From Jiangella anatolica (GTDB lineage Bacteria; Actinomycetota; Actinomycetes; Jiangellales; Jiangellaceae), in NCBI RefSeq assembly GCF_003236295.1, contig NZ_POTW01000006.1:58947-122946 (forward strand): a stretch of DNA of 64,000 nucleotides, given 5' to 3'. The notes under the pieces were generated by a model that did not search any database, was not told the DNA's origin, and worked only from the letters and a program-made list of their open reading frames with translations. The position numbers were made by a program, and so were the translations under genes. Of this stretch, positions 7,917 to 15,537 are shown piece after piece. Position 1 is the first letter of the stretch. Every line of letters begins with the position of its first letter.

Positions 7917-10900
7917 ATGCACGAGGTACCCCCGGCGGAAGCCTGCCCGAATCCGAGCCTGTCCCGCCGCACGGCGATCCGGCTGCTGCTCGGCGCGGCC
8001 GTCCTGCCACCGGTGGTGAACGCGTTCGGGCTGCCGTCCGCGGCCGCCACCAACCCGGCCGCGGACGGCCAGCCGCCACTGCCGGACGCGCTGCGCCGGC
8101 TGCCGATGCCGAACCTGACGACCGAGCCGGTGGCGACGATCGCCGGCGATCGGCACCGGGTGACGTTCCACCGGGCCAGCTGGGACGGCGGCCACACCTA
8201 CGTCCGCGACCTCGAGGTCCGCACGTCCGGCGGCTGGCTGCCCGTCACCGACGCCGGCGCCCGGTTCGACGAGCAGTGGATCGTGCTGACCGGCGACGAC
8301 GGGAATCCCACCGACTACTACACGTCGATGACGCCCCGTTGGGTGGCCTTCGACTCGCTCGCCCAGGTCGACGAGCGGACCGTCGAGCTGCGCAGCACCC
8401 CGCCGGGCGGCTACGACCTCACCGTCCGCTGGTCGCTGGCCGGCGCCAACCCGGAACTGCAGTGGACGCTGACCGCGGGCGAGGCCGGCCACTACGTCGT
8501 CGGCTACCAGTCGGTCGACGCGGTGACCCCGGACGAGGTCGACGAGGTGCTCTGCGGATCCTGGCAGCACGCCCGGGTGATCGGCGGGGCCCAGTCGCTG
8601 GGCGCGTGGGAGCTGTTCGCGCCGATGTCGCTGACGCAGCGCCGCGTCGGCGAGCATGACGTGACGCTGGGCGTCTACACCCCCGGTGAGGTGCTGCTGT
8701 TCGAGCACGAGCGCGAGCCCGGGCCGGACGGCCAGCCGTTCGGGATGAGCCTGCGCAACGACGACCGCGATGTGCAGCCGGTGGTGTTCGCGCCGCAGGC
8801 CGGCCGTCGCTCGCCGCTGGCCGCCGGCGAGAGCCGCGGGTACGCGTTCGGGCTCTACGCCGGCGCCGGCACCGTCTACCAGGCCTACACCGACCTCGTC
8901 CGCCATGAGTACGGCTACACCGACTACCGCCGCAACGTCTACGAGACGTCGCTGACCGACACCGTCCACAACCTCATCGACCTGGTGCTGGTCGAGCCGG
9001 ACGGCGACGACGGCGAGTCGTTCGTGCTGTCGTTCAGCGGCTGGTGGAACCGCGCCAAGGGCTTCGTCGACATCGAGAACGACCAGGCGGTGCGCACGCC
9101 GATCGCCGGTGTCCTGCTGTCGGCGTACCACCTGACCGGCGCCGCCGGGCTGTACGAGCGGCGGGCCCGGCCGCTGGTGGAGTACCACCTGTCGCGCGCC
9201 GGCCACGGCAGCACGCCGGTGAAGGGCGCGCCGGTGTACGGCAACCCCGACCTCTACCGCATCGGCCGCATCCCCGGCGACGCGTCCACCCTGGTGCCGC
9301 TGTACGAGCAGACCCGTGGGCAGAACGCCGGCCTGCACGCGCTGGCCAGGCAGCTGATCCGGCAGCGGCCCGGCCGCGACGCCCGCACCCCGATGAGCAC
9401 CCCGCTGCAGGCCTACGTCCTCACTGGCAACGAGGCCTACCTGGCCGAGGCCCGGGCCGAGGCGCGACGGCTCATCCGCGACCAGATCATGCGGCCGTAC
9501 ACGAAGAACGCCGCCGAGAACGAGTTCGGCTACCACTACGTCAAGGCGTGGACCGAGCTGCTGGTGCTGTTCGAGCTGACCGGCGAGCAGGAGTTCCTCG
9601 ACGGCTCGTACCGCGAGGCGCAGCGCTACCTCGGCGTGATGAACGTGCGGCCGGTCCCGGACACCACGGTCACGGTGCCGAACCAGCCGTTCATCGACAA
9701 CCAGATCGACTGGTGGAAGACCCCGCTGCTGCCCGACTACCCGCAGACGACGGTGCCGAGCGAGGAGGTGCCGGCGTGGATGGTGTCGTCGTCCGGCATC
9801 ACGTTCGAGCAGCTGTCGACGTTCAAGACCTCCGCGGGCGCGGTGAACCCGGGCGGCGGCTTCACCTGGATCCCGGCATGGGCGCCGTTCTTCCTGCGCC
9901 TCGCCCACCACACCGGCGACGACCTGTTCCGCGACGTCGCGCACAACCTGGTGGTCGGCCGGTTCACCAACTACCCCGGCTACTACAACCGCCAGTTCAG
10001 CGTCGCCCACATGAAGCCGGACTTCCCGTACCAGGGCCCGCCCGGAGCCGGTGCCATCTACTTCCATCACATCCCGGCCCAGCTCGGCCTGGCCCTGGAC
10101 TACCTGATCACCGAGCACCAGACCCGGTCCGGCGGTGAGATCGACTTCCCGCGCCAGTTCGAGACCAACTACGTGTTCTTCAAGTTCGCGACCTACGGAC
10201 ACGCGCCCGGCACCTTCCACGGCGAGGACGGCGTCTGGCCGTACTTCCCGAAGGGACTCGTGGTCCTCGACAACCCGCAGGTCAACTGGCTGACGGCGGT
10301 CGGGAACGGCAGTCTCTACGTCAGCCTGACGAACGAGAGCGAGACCGCCGAGCGGGTCACCGTCGACGTCGCCACGGCCGGCACCGGGCTGGCCCGCCGG
10401 GCCGGCAACCGGGTCGAGGTGCTCAGCGGCTCCGGGCGCGCCGTGTCGGCGCTGCGCCCGGAATCCCTGAGCGGTTCCGGGCGCACCGTGTCGGCGCTGC
10501 GCCCGGAATCCCTGAGCGGTTCCGGGCGCACCGTGTCGGCGCTGCGCGGCGGGCAGTTCACCACGACGGTGCCGGCCAAGGGGCACGCGGCGCTGGTGGT
10601 GCGTGACGTCGACATCGACGTGCCGTGGCACTGGAGCAGCGATGCGCGCGACCTCTCGCCGGACAGCCACCACGAGGAGTATCTCGACCCAGCCGCGAAC
10701 GACGGCCTGGTGCGGGCGGTGCTGCTGGTCCGGCCGGACCGCTCCGGCTACGACGCCTACGTGCAGGCCGACGTCGAGGAGCCGGCCACCGCGCAGCTGA
10801 CCTACGCGATCGGCGACGGGCCGGCGCAGCCGGCGCCGGCCAAGGTGTTCCCGTACGAGTGGACGATCCCGGTCGACGACCTGAGCACGCCGTTCACGTA

Positions 10901-12722
10901 CCAGGTCGGCTCCGGGTCGCGGACGACGGCCGGGCACACGCTGCGGCTGCCGGTCGCCGTGACCGGCGTGCTGCCGGCCGGCGCCGCGGCCGCTGGTGAG
11001 CTGTCCGCGGCGCCGGACACCACGCCGGGCGACGTCGTGCCGGTCCGGGCCCGGGTGCGGGCCGGCTCGGCCGCCCTGGCCGGCGCCGCGGTGGCGCTGA
11101 CGGTGCCGTCCGGGTGGACGGCTTCGGCCGTGGGCGACGTGCCGGCGACGGTGCCGGCCGGCGGCCACGCCGACTGGACGTTCGACGTCACCGCGCCGGC
11201 GTCCGCGAGCGGCACCGTCGCGCTGGCCGCGACCGCGACGTGGACCGGTGGCAGCGTCGCCCTGACGCCGGCCCCCGTCGAGGTGCTGACGCCGCTGAAA
11301 CTGCCCGCGCTGACCGCCGTGCCGGCGGAGCTGGCCGCGCCCGGCGACGCCACCGAGCTGACCGTCGCCGTGCTGAACGTCGGGCCGCTGCCGCGGTCGG
11401 GCACGCTGCGGGTGACGGTGCCGGCCGGCTGGCACGCCTCGCCCGCGGAGGTCGGCTTCGACGTGCCAGGACGCGAGGAGCGCGAGTACACCGTCACGGT
11501 CACGTCGGCCGCGGGCGCCGCGCCCGGCACCGCGCACCGCGTCACCGTCGCCGCTGACGGGGCGGCGGACCAGGCGGTCACCGTCCGGGTCGCCGGTACG
11601 GAAATCATCGTCGACAACGCCGACGAGTGGCCGCGATACGTCGAGACCGGCTGGTGGCTGCCCAGCACGCTGGCCGGCTGGAACCGCACCGCGACCCGGT
11701 TCAGCGAGGAGGGGCGGCTCGGCGGCACCGCTACCTGGACCCCGGTGCTGCCCGCCGACGGCGCCTACGACGTCGCGGTCTGGTACCCGACGAACCCGGC
11801 CACCACGCAGGCGGCCGTCTACGTCGTCCACCATGCCGACGGCGAGGAGGAGATCGTCGTCGACCAGCAGCAGGACGCCAACGGCTGGCGGACGCTGGGC
11901 CGGTACCGGTTCACGGCCGGCACGAGCGGGTTCGTGCGCATCGAGGTCCGCAATCCCGGCTTCCACCGGGTCGACGCGGCTCGGTTCCAGCCCGTCGACG
12001 CGGCCGGACTGCTGCCGGTGCTGTCCGGCTTGACGGCTGCGGACGTCGCGGCGCCCGGCGGCGCCACGACGCTGACGGCGACGTTGCGCGCCCAGGACGG
12101 CACCCCGGCGCGCGGAGCCGCGCGGCTGGCCACCCCGGCCGGCTGGACCGTCACGCCGGCCGAGATCCCGGTCGACCTGGCCGGCGGCGCCACGATGACC
12201 CTGGAGTTCGCGCTGACCGCGCCGACCGGCGCCGTCGCCGGGACGCTGCACGAGCTCGCGCTGTCGGCGGCCGGGGCCTCGGCCGCCATCGCCGTCGCCG
12301 TCGGGACGCCCGACCCCGCTGCCGCCGTCGTCGTCGACGACGAGGACGCCGGGTACGCCGAGACCAGCGGCTGGAGCGCCAGCAGCCTGACCGGACACGA
12401 CGGCAGCCGGTCGCGGTTCGCCGGCGGCACGTCGGGCGCCATCGCCACCTGGACCCCGGCGCCGGCGGCGGCCGGCCGGTACCGGGTCAGCGTCTGGTAC
12501 CCGACCAATGCGACCACCACCCGGGCGGCCGTCTACACCGTCGTGACGGCTGGCGGCGAGCAGACCGTCGTCGTCGACCAGCAGGACAGTGGCGCCACCT
12601 GGCGGCCACTGGGCATCGTGGACCTGGACCCCGCGACCGCGGCGGTCCGGCTGACCGCGCAGAACAGCGGGCATCATCGTGCCGATGCGGCCCGGTTCGA
12701 GCCCGTCGTGCCCGCGCAGTGA
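7917..12722 (+). CDS. large Tat-exported multidomain protein, probable polysaccharide-active enzyme
   Basis: A 1601-residue protein of unknown activity. A twin-arginine signal is visible (SRRTAIRLLLG, residues 16-26, cleavage likely after SAAA near 44), so it is exported folded. Residues about 60-800 form a catalytic-looking part rich in Trp, Tyr and His with helical-repeat character (QTRGQNAGLHALARQL, NEFGYHYVKAWTELLVLFELTG, FFLRLAHHTGDDLF, YFHHIPAQLGLALDYL), reminiscent of (alpha/alpha)6-toroid lyases and hydrolases. A 15-residue tandem repeat lies at 836-877. Next come Ig-like domains resembling the NEW3 alpha-galactosidase-associated type (about 1030-1125, 1128-1226, 1365-1461). Two copies of a golvesin/xanthan-lyase C-terminal-like beta domain (about 1228-1361 and 1469-1600; each with AVWYPTN or SVWYPTN, VDQQ and HRVDAARF or HRADAARF) alternate with them. 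Encoded between permeases and an enolase, it probably acts on the glycan that the importer takes up. The family was not recognised. Confidence 0.75.
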   Translation: MHEVPPAEACPNPSLSRRTAIRLLLGAAVLPPVVNAFGLPSAAATNPAADGQPPLPDALRRLPMPNLTTEPVATIAGDRHRVTFHRASWDGGHTYVRDLEVRTSGGWLPVTDAGARFDEQWIVLTGDDGNPTDYYTSMTPRWVAFDSLAQVDERTVELRSTPPGGYDLTVRWSLAGANPELQWTLTAGEAGHYVVGYQSVDAVTPDEVDEVLCGSWQHARVIGGAQSLGAWELFAPMSLTQRRVGEHDVTLGVYTPGEVLLFEHEREPGPDGQPFGMSLRNDDRDVQPVVFAPQAGRRSPLAAGESRGYAFGLYAGAGTVYQAYTDLVRHEYGYTDYRRNVYETSLTDTVHNLIDLVLVEPDGDDGESFVLSFSGWWNRAKGFVDIENDQAVRTPIAGVLLSAYHLTGAAGLYERRARPLVEYHLSRAGHGSTPVKGAPVYGNPDLYRIGRIPGDASTLVPLYEQTRGQNAGLHALARQLIRQRPGRDARTPMSTPLQAYVLTGNEAYLAEARAEARRLIRDQIMRPYTKNAAENEFGYHYVKAWTELLVLFELTGEQEFLDGSYREAQRYLGVMNVRPVPDTTVTVPNQPFIDNQIDWWKTPLLPDYPQTTVPSEEVPAWMVSSSGITFEQLSTFKTSAGAVNPGGGFTWIPAWAPFFLRLAHHTGDDLFRDVAHNLVVGRFTNYPGYYNRQFSVAHMKPDFPYQGPPGAGAIYFHHIPAQLGLALDYLITEHQTRSGGEIDFPRQFETNYVFFKFATYGHAPGTFHGEDGVWPYFPKGLVVLDNPQVNWLTAVGNGSLYVSLTNESETAERVTVDVATAGTGLARRAGNRVEVLSGSGRAVSALRPESLSGSGRTVSALRPESLSGSGRTVSALRGGQFTTTVPAKGHAALVVRDVDIDVPWHWSSDARDLSPDSHHEEYLDPAANDGLVRAVLLVRPDRSGYDAYVQADVEEPATAQLTYAIGDGPAQPAPAKVFPYEWTIPVDDLSTPFTYQVGSGSRTTAGHTLRLPVAVTGVLPAGAAAAGELSAAPDTTPGDVVPVRARVRAGSAALAGAAVALTVPSGWTASAVGDVPATVPAGGHADWTFDVTAPASASGTVALAATATWTGGSVALTPAPVEVLTPLKLPALTAVPAELAAPGDATELTVAVLNVGPLPRSGTLRVTVPAGWHASPAEVGFDVPGREEREYTVTVTSAAGAAPGTAHRVTVAADGAADQAVTVRVAGTEIIVDNADEWPRYVETGWWLPSTLAGWNRTATRFSEEGRLGGTATWTPVLPADGAYDVAVWYPTNPATTQAAVYVVHHADGEEEIVVDQQQDANGWRTLGRYRFTAGTSGFVRIEVRNPGFHRVDAARFQPVDAAGLLPVLSGLTAADVAAPGGATTLTATLRAQDGTPARGAARLATPAGWTVTPAEIPVDLAGGATMTLEFALTAPTGAVAGTLHELALSAAGASAAIAVAVGTPDPAAAVVVDDEDAGYAETSGWSASSLTGHDGSRSRFAGGTSGAIATWTPAPAAAGRYRVSVWYPTNATTTRAAVYTVVTAGGEQTVVVDQQDSGATWRPLGIVDLDPATAAVRLTAQNSGHHRADAARFEPVVPAQ
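10422..10547 (+). repeat. 45-bp tandem repeat inside the exported protein gene
   Basis: Two full 45-bp units (10422-10466 and 10467-10511) and a 3' partial third unit of about 35 bp. They encode LSGSGRxVSALRPES twice plus a shortened copy. The second and third units are identical over their shared length and the first differs at a few bases, which indicates recent in-frame duplication. The repeat sits in the linker between the catalytic-looking part and the Ig-like domains. Confidence 0.9.
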
Positions 12723-12735
12723 GATCGGAGAGCAT

Positions 12736-13875
12736 GTGAAGAGCATGGAGATCGCCGCGGTCGAGGCGTTGCCGCTCCGGCTGGGGCTGGACGGCACGCC
12801 CGACCGCGGCGGCCCGGACTACCGGACGCCGCACGACCGGCCGACCATCTACTCGCCCAGCCGCGAGACGGTGTTCGTCCGGATCGAGACGACGGACGGT
12901 CTGGTCGGCTGGGGCGAGGCGCTGGTGCCGGTCGGGCCGCGAGTGGCCGCGGCGATCGTCGAGGACCTGCTGACGCCGGCGCTGCTCGGCGCCGACGCGG
13001 CGGACGTGCGGCCGCTGCGGTTCCGGCTCGGCGAGCTGATGCGCGAGCGCGGCCACCTCGGCGGGCACCAGGCCGACGCGCTGGCCGCCGTCGACATCGC
13101 CCTGTGGGACCTGCTCGGTCAGGCCACCGGGCTGTCGGTGGCGGCGCTGCTCGGCGGGGCGTTCCGGCGGCGGATCCCCAGCTATCTCACGTCTGTGGGC
13201 ACGGCGACGACGGCGGCGCTGTTCGAGCGGCACTGGTCGGAGGGGGTGCGGCGGTTCAAGCTGCACCTGGGGCCGGACGTCGACGAGGCGCTCGCCGTGT
13301 TCGACGCGGCCCGGGCGGTGCTGCCCGACGCCGCGTTCGCCGTCGACGTGCACTGCCGGCTCGACGGCGTGTCCGGGCTGCGGCTGGCCCGCGAACTGGC
13401 CACGCGTGGGGCCTGGTTCCTGGAGTCGGCGCTGCCGGCGGAGCACGCCCGCGGGTATGCCGCGCTGGCGGCCGCCGCGGACCTGCCGATCGCGGCCGGC
13501 GAGGCGCACCGGCATCGCCACGACGTGGCCGACTGGCTGGCGATCGACGCGCTGGACCTCTACCAGCCGGACATCGGCCGGACCGGGATCACCGAGGGCT
13601 CGGCGATCGCGACGCTGGTCAACGCGGCGTACCGGCCGATCCTGCCGCACCACTCGGCCGCGCTCGGCCTGGCACTGGCGGCCGGGCTGCACGTCGCGGC
13701 CGCCGCGGACAACGCGCCGTTCTTCGAGTACTCGCCCGAGACGGTGTCGTTGGCGAACGCGGTGCTGGCCGAGCCGATCGTCGCCGAGGCCGACGCCTAC
13801 CTGCTGCCCGACGGGCCCGGGCTGGGCGTCGTCGTCGACGAGGAGAAGGTCCGGGCCGCCGTCGTCGCCCGCTGA
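12736..13875 (+). CDS. mandelate racemase/muconate lactonizing enzyme family protein (second of three)
   Basis: Enolase-superfamily enzyme of 379 residues and paralogue of the one at 2496-3665. Metal ligands Asp204 (VDVH), Glu230 (LESAL) and Glu256 (AGEAH), an acid/base region with Asp279 (YQPDIGRTGITE) and His305/306 (PHHSAALG), and the same altered KxK motif, Lys175-Leu-His177 (KLHLG). The GTG at 12736 has a GGAG site 5 nt upstream; the ATG at 12745 would be 14 nt from it. It is the last gene of the transporter operon, 13 nt after the large exported protein, and ends before a strong hairpin. It probably catalyses a related or successive step on the same acid sugar as its paralogue. Confidence 0.88.
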   Translation: MKSMEIAAVEALPLRLGLDGTPDRGGPDYRTPHDRPTIYSPSRETVFVRIETTDGLVGWGEALVPVGPRVAAAIVEDLLTPALLGADAADVRPLRFRLGELMRERGHLGGHQADALAAVDIALWDLLGQATGLSVAALLGGAFRRRIPSYLTSVGTATTAALFERHWSEGVRRFKLHLGPDVDEALAVFDAARAVLPDAAFAVDVHCRLDGVSGLRLARELATRGAWFLESALPAEHARGYAALAAAADLPIAAGEAHRHRHDVADWLAIDALDLYQPDIGRTGITEGSAIATLVNAAYRPILPHHSAALGLALAAGLHVAAAADNAPFFEYSPETVSLANAVLAEPIVAEADAYLLPDGPGLGVVVDEEKVRAAVVAR

Positions 13876-13890
13876 CCGCCCCCGCCCCCG

Positions 13891-13952
13891 GCCCCATGAT
13901 CATCAATGATCCAACCACCCAGCAGGGGTTGGATCATTGATGATCATGGGGC
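13891..13952. terminator. 26-bp perfect hairpin between convergent genes, also an interspersed repeat motif
   Basis: Arms 13891-13916 and 13927-13952 are exact reverse complements around a 10-nt loop. The hairpin follows the second enolase gene by 15 nt and contains the stop codon of the convergent map gene (13944-13946). It could serve as a bidirectional terminator, although it lacks a U-tract. The core ATGATCATCAATGATCC recurs at 43749-43765 and in part at 27238-27249. Confidence 0.75.
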
Positions 13953-14711
13953 GGTGAGGATCTGTGCTCCGTCCGGCGTGATCGCGATGGTGTGCTCGCT
14001 GTGCGCCGTCCGCGACCCGTCGGCGGAGCGGATCGTCCAGCCGTCCGGGTCGTAGACGATGCGGCTGGTGCCGGCGGCGAACCACGGCTCGACGGCGAAC
14101 GTCAGGCCGGGGCGCAGTGGGAAGCCGCGGTGCGGGCGGCCGATGTTGGGCACCGACAGGCCGCCCTCGTGCATCGTCCGGCCGACGCTGTGGCCGCCGA
14201 ACTCCGCGTTCGGGGTGTAGCCGTGGGCCCGGGCCACCTCGGCGATCGCGAACGAGACGTCGCCGAGCCGGTTCCCCGGCCGGGCCGCGGCGATGCCGGC
14301 GTCCAGCGCCTCCTCGGTGGCCTTGATCAGCCGCACGTCTTCGTCCCGCGGCGTGCCGGCGATGACGCTGATCGCGCTGTCGCCGACCCACCCGTCCAGC
14401 TCGACGGCGAGGTCCAGGCTGAGCAGGTCGCCGTCGCGCAGCTTGACGTCGTAGGGCAGGCCGTGCAGCACCGCGTCGTTGAGCGACAGGCAGATCACGT
14501 TGCGGAACGGGCCGTTGCCGAACGCCGGCGCGTAGTCCCAGTAGCAGGACACCCCGCCGCCGGCCGCGATCAGCTCGCGGGCGCGCTGCTCGATCTCGAG
14601 CAGGTTCGTCCCGGGGCGGACCATCGGTCGCAGCTCCCCCAGGATCCCCGCGACGAGACGCCCGGCCGCGCGCATCCTCGCGATCTCGGCCTCGGTCTTC
14701 AGTTCGATCAT
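13944..14711 (-). CDS. map: methionine aminopeptidase, type I
   Basis: Removes the N-terminal methionine from nascent proteins; a cytoplasmic dimetal enzyme of 255 residues, the usual size for the short type I form. The substrate histidine His83 (LHGLPYD) and the five metal ligands are in place: Asp100 (LSLDLAVELDG), Asp111 (GDSA), His174 (GHSVGRTMHE), Glu208 (VEPW) and Glu239 (SEHTIAIT). His181 is also conserved. GGAGG lies 8 nt before the ATG and forms one arm of the hairpin at 14719-14742. The stop codon is supplied by the repeat hairpin. Most actinomycetes have more than one map gene; this copy sits in an accessory locus rather than next to adk/secY, so it may be a second one. Confidence 0.93.
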   Translation of the reverse strand: MIELKTEAEIARMRAAGRLVAGILGELRPMVRPGTNLLEIEQRARELIAAGGGVSCYWDYAPAFGNGPFRNVICLSLNDAVLHGLPYDVKLRDGDLLSLDLAVELDGWVGDSAISVIAGTPRDEDVRLIKATEEALDAGIAAARPGNRLGDVSFAIAEVARAHGYTPNAEFGGHSVGRTMHEGGLSVPNIGRPHRGFPLRPGLTFAVEPWFAAGTSRIVYDPDGWTIRSADGSRTAHSEHTIAITPDGAQILTAP

Positions 14712-14718
14712 TCGCGCA

Positions 14719-14742
14719 CCTCCGGTATTATCATACCGGAGG
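14719..14742. promoter_or_regulatory. 10-bp inverted repeat covering the map ribosome-binding site
   Basis: CCTCCGGTAT (14719-14728) and ATACCGGAGG (14733-14742) are perfect reverse complements around a TATC loop. On the minus strand one arm is the GGAGG of map, so a folded RNA would hide it. As DNA, the element is a palindromic operator candidate containing TATGAT, a possible -10. It also overlaps the stop codon of the upstream SDR gene. Confidence 0.5.
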
Positions 14743-15483
14743 CAGGAACCTGGATCTCAGCTCGGGGCGGGCGAACGCCGCCGGACTGGCGATCGTGAGG
14801 CCGCCGTCGACCGGCAGCGCCACTCCAGTGACGAACGAGGCGCCGTCGCCGGCGAGGAAGTGCACCACCTCGGCGACCTCAGCCGGGCGGCCGGTCCGGT
14901 GCAGCGGGTAGCCCTCGGCCAGGCCCGGCCGGTCGTCCGCGTCGGTGGTGATCAGGCCGGGCACGACGGCGTTGACGCGGATGCCGCGCGGCCCGAGGTC
15001 CAGCGCCAGCTGTCGGACCAGACCCTCCAGCCCGGCCTTCGCCGCGGCATAGGCGGGCAGCCAGGGCGAGGCGACCCGTCCGTTGACCGACGAGACCGCG
15101 ACGATCGCCGAGCGCCTCCCGAGGTGCGGCACGCCCTGCTTGCAGACCTGGAACGCGGTGGTCATGACGGCGTCGAGGGCGCCGTGCCACTGCGCGTCGG
15201 TGGTCTCAGTGAGGGGCGCGGTGGGCTGCAGCGCCGCCGCCGGCACGATCACGTCCAGCCGGCCGGCCAGCTCCACCGTCGCGTCGACGACCTGCCGGGC
15301 GCCGGCCGCGGTGGCACAGTCCGCCTCCAGATGCAGGGCGAGCGACGGGTGCTCCAGCGGCTGTCTGCTGACGCCGACGACAGTGTCGCCGCCGGCGGCG
15401 AACCGGTCGGCGATGGCGCGGCCGATCTCAGACGACGCACCGATGAGCAGCACCCCGCGTCCGGGCACCCCGGCCTCCTTCAT
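14731..15483 (-). CDS. short-chain dehydrogenase/reductase (SDR) family oxidoreductase
   Basis: NAD(P)-dependent oxidoreductase of 250 residues, classical SDR length. The dinucleotide motif is GASSEIG (15-21), catalytic residues are Ser131 in VAVSSVNG, Tyr144 and Lys148 (YAAAK), and the C-terminal VTGVALPVDGG is typical. Asn of the NAG motif is missing: the sequence reads PAAAL near 80-84. It is divergent from the third enolase gene across a short region with a clear dyad, so it is likely co-regulated with it and could oxidise or reduce an acid sugar of the same pathway. The substrate is not deducible. Confidence 0.88.
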   Translation of the reverse strand: MKEAGVPGRGVLLIGASSEIGRAIADRFAAGGDTVVGVSRQPLEHPSLALHLEADCATAAGARQVVDATVELAGRLDVIVPAAALQPTAPLTETTDAQWHGALDAVMTTAFQVCKQGVPHLGRRSAIVAVSSVNGRVASPWLPAYAAAKAGLEGLVRQLALDLGPRGIRVNAVVPGLITTDADDRPGLAEGYPLHRTGRPAEVAEVVHFLAGDGASFVTGVALPVDGGLTIASPAAFARPELRSRFLPPV

Positions 15484-15512
15484 TCTGCACAGCTAGTGCA
15501 TCATCAGAATGA
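15480..15512. promoter_or_regulatory. nested dyad operator candidate between SDR and third enolase gene
   Basis: Outer inverted repeat TCATTCTG (15480-15487) and CAGAATGA (15505-15512); inner inverted repeat TGCAC (15486-15490) and GTGCA (15496-15500). It overlaps the first codons of the SDR gene and sits about 25 bp ahead of the divergent enolase start. This suits a dimeric repressor that controls both genes. No regulator is encoded next to it, so the IclR protein at 3752 or an outside factor may bind. Confidence 0.5.
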
Positions 15513-15537
15513 CACTATCACCATATGGATGGGATCA

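Noticed and set aside
10422..10547. Possible CRISPR-like repeat
   Set aside because: The units are contiguous without spacers and keep the reading frame of a protein gene.
7881..12797. A 1638-codon open frame on the minus strand opposite the large exported protein
   Set aside because: It is a mirror of GC-rich codon usage; its translation is low-complexity Arg/Gly/Val/Gln with no domain, while the plus strand has a Tat signal and recognisable modules.
13894..13952. tRNA-like or attachment-site structure
   Set aside because: The element is a simple long hairpin with no cloverleaf, and no integrase or tRNA gene lies nearby.
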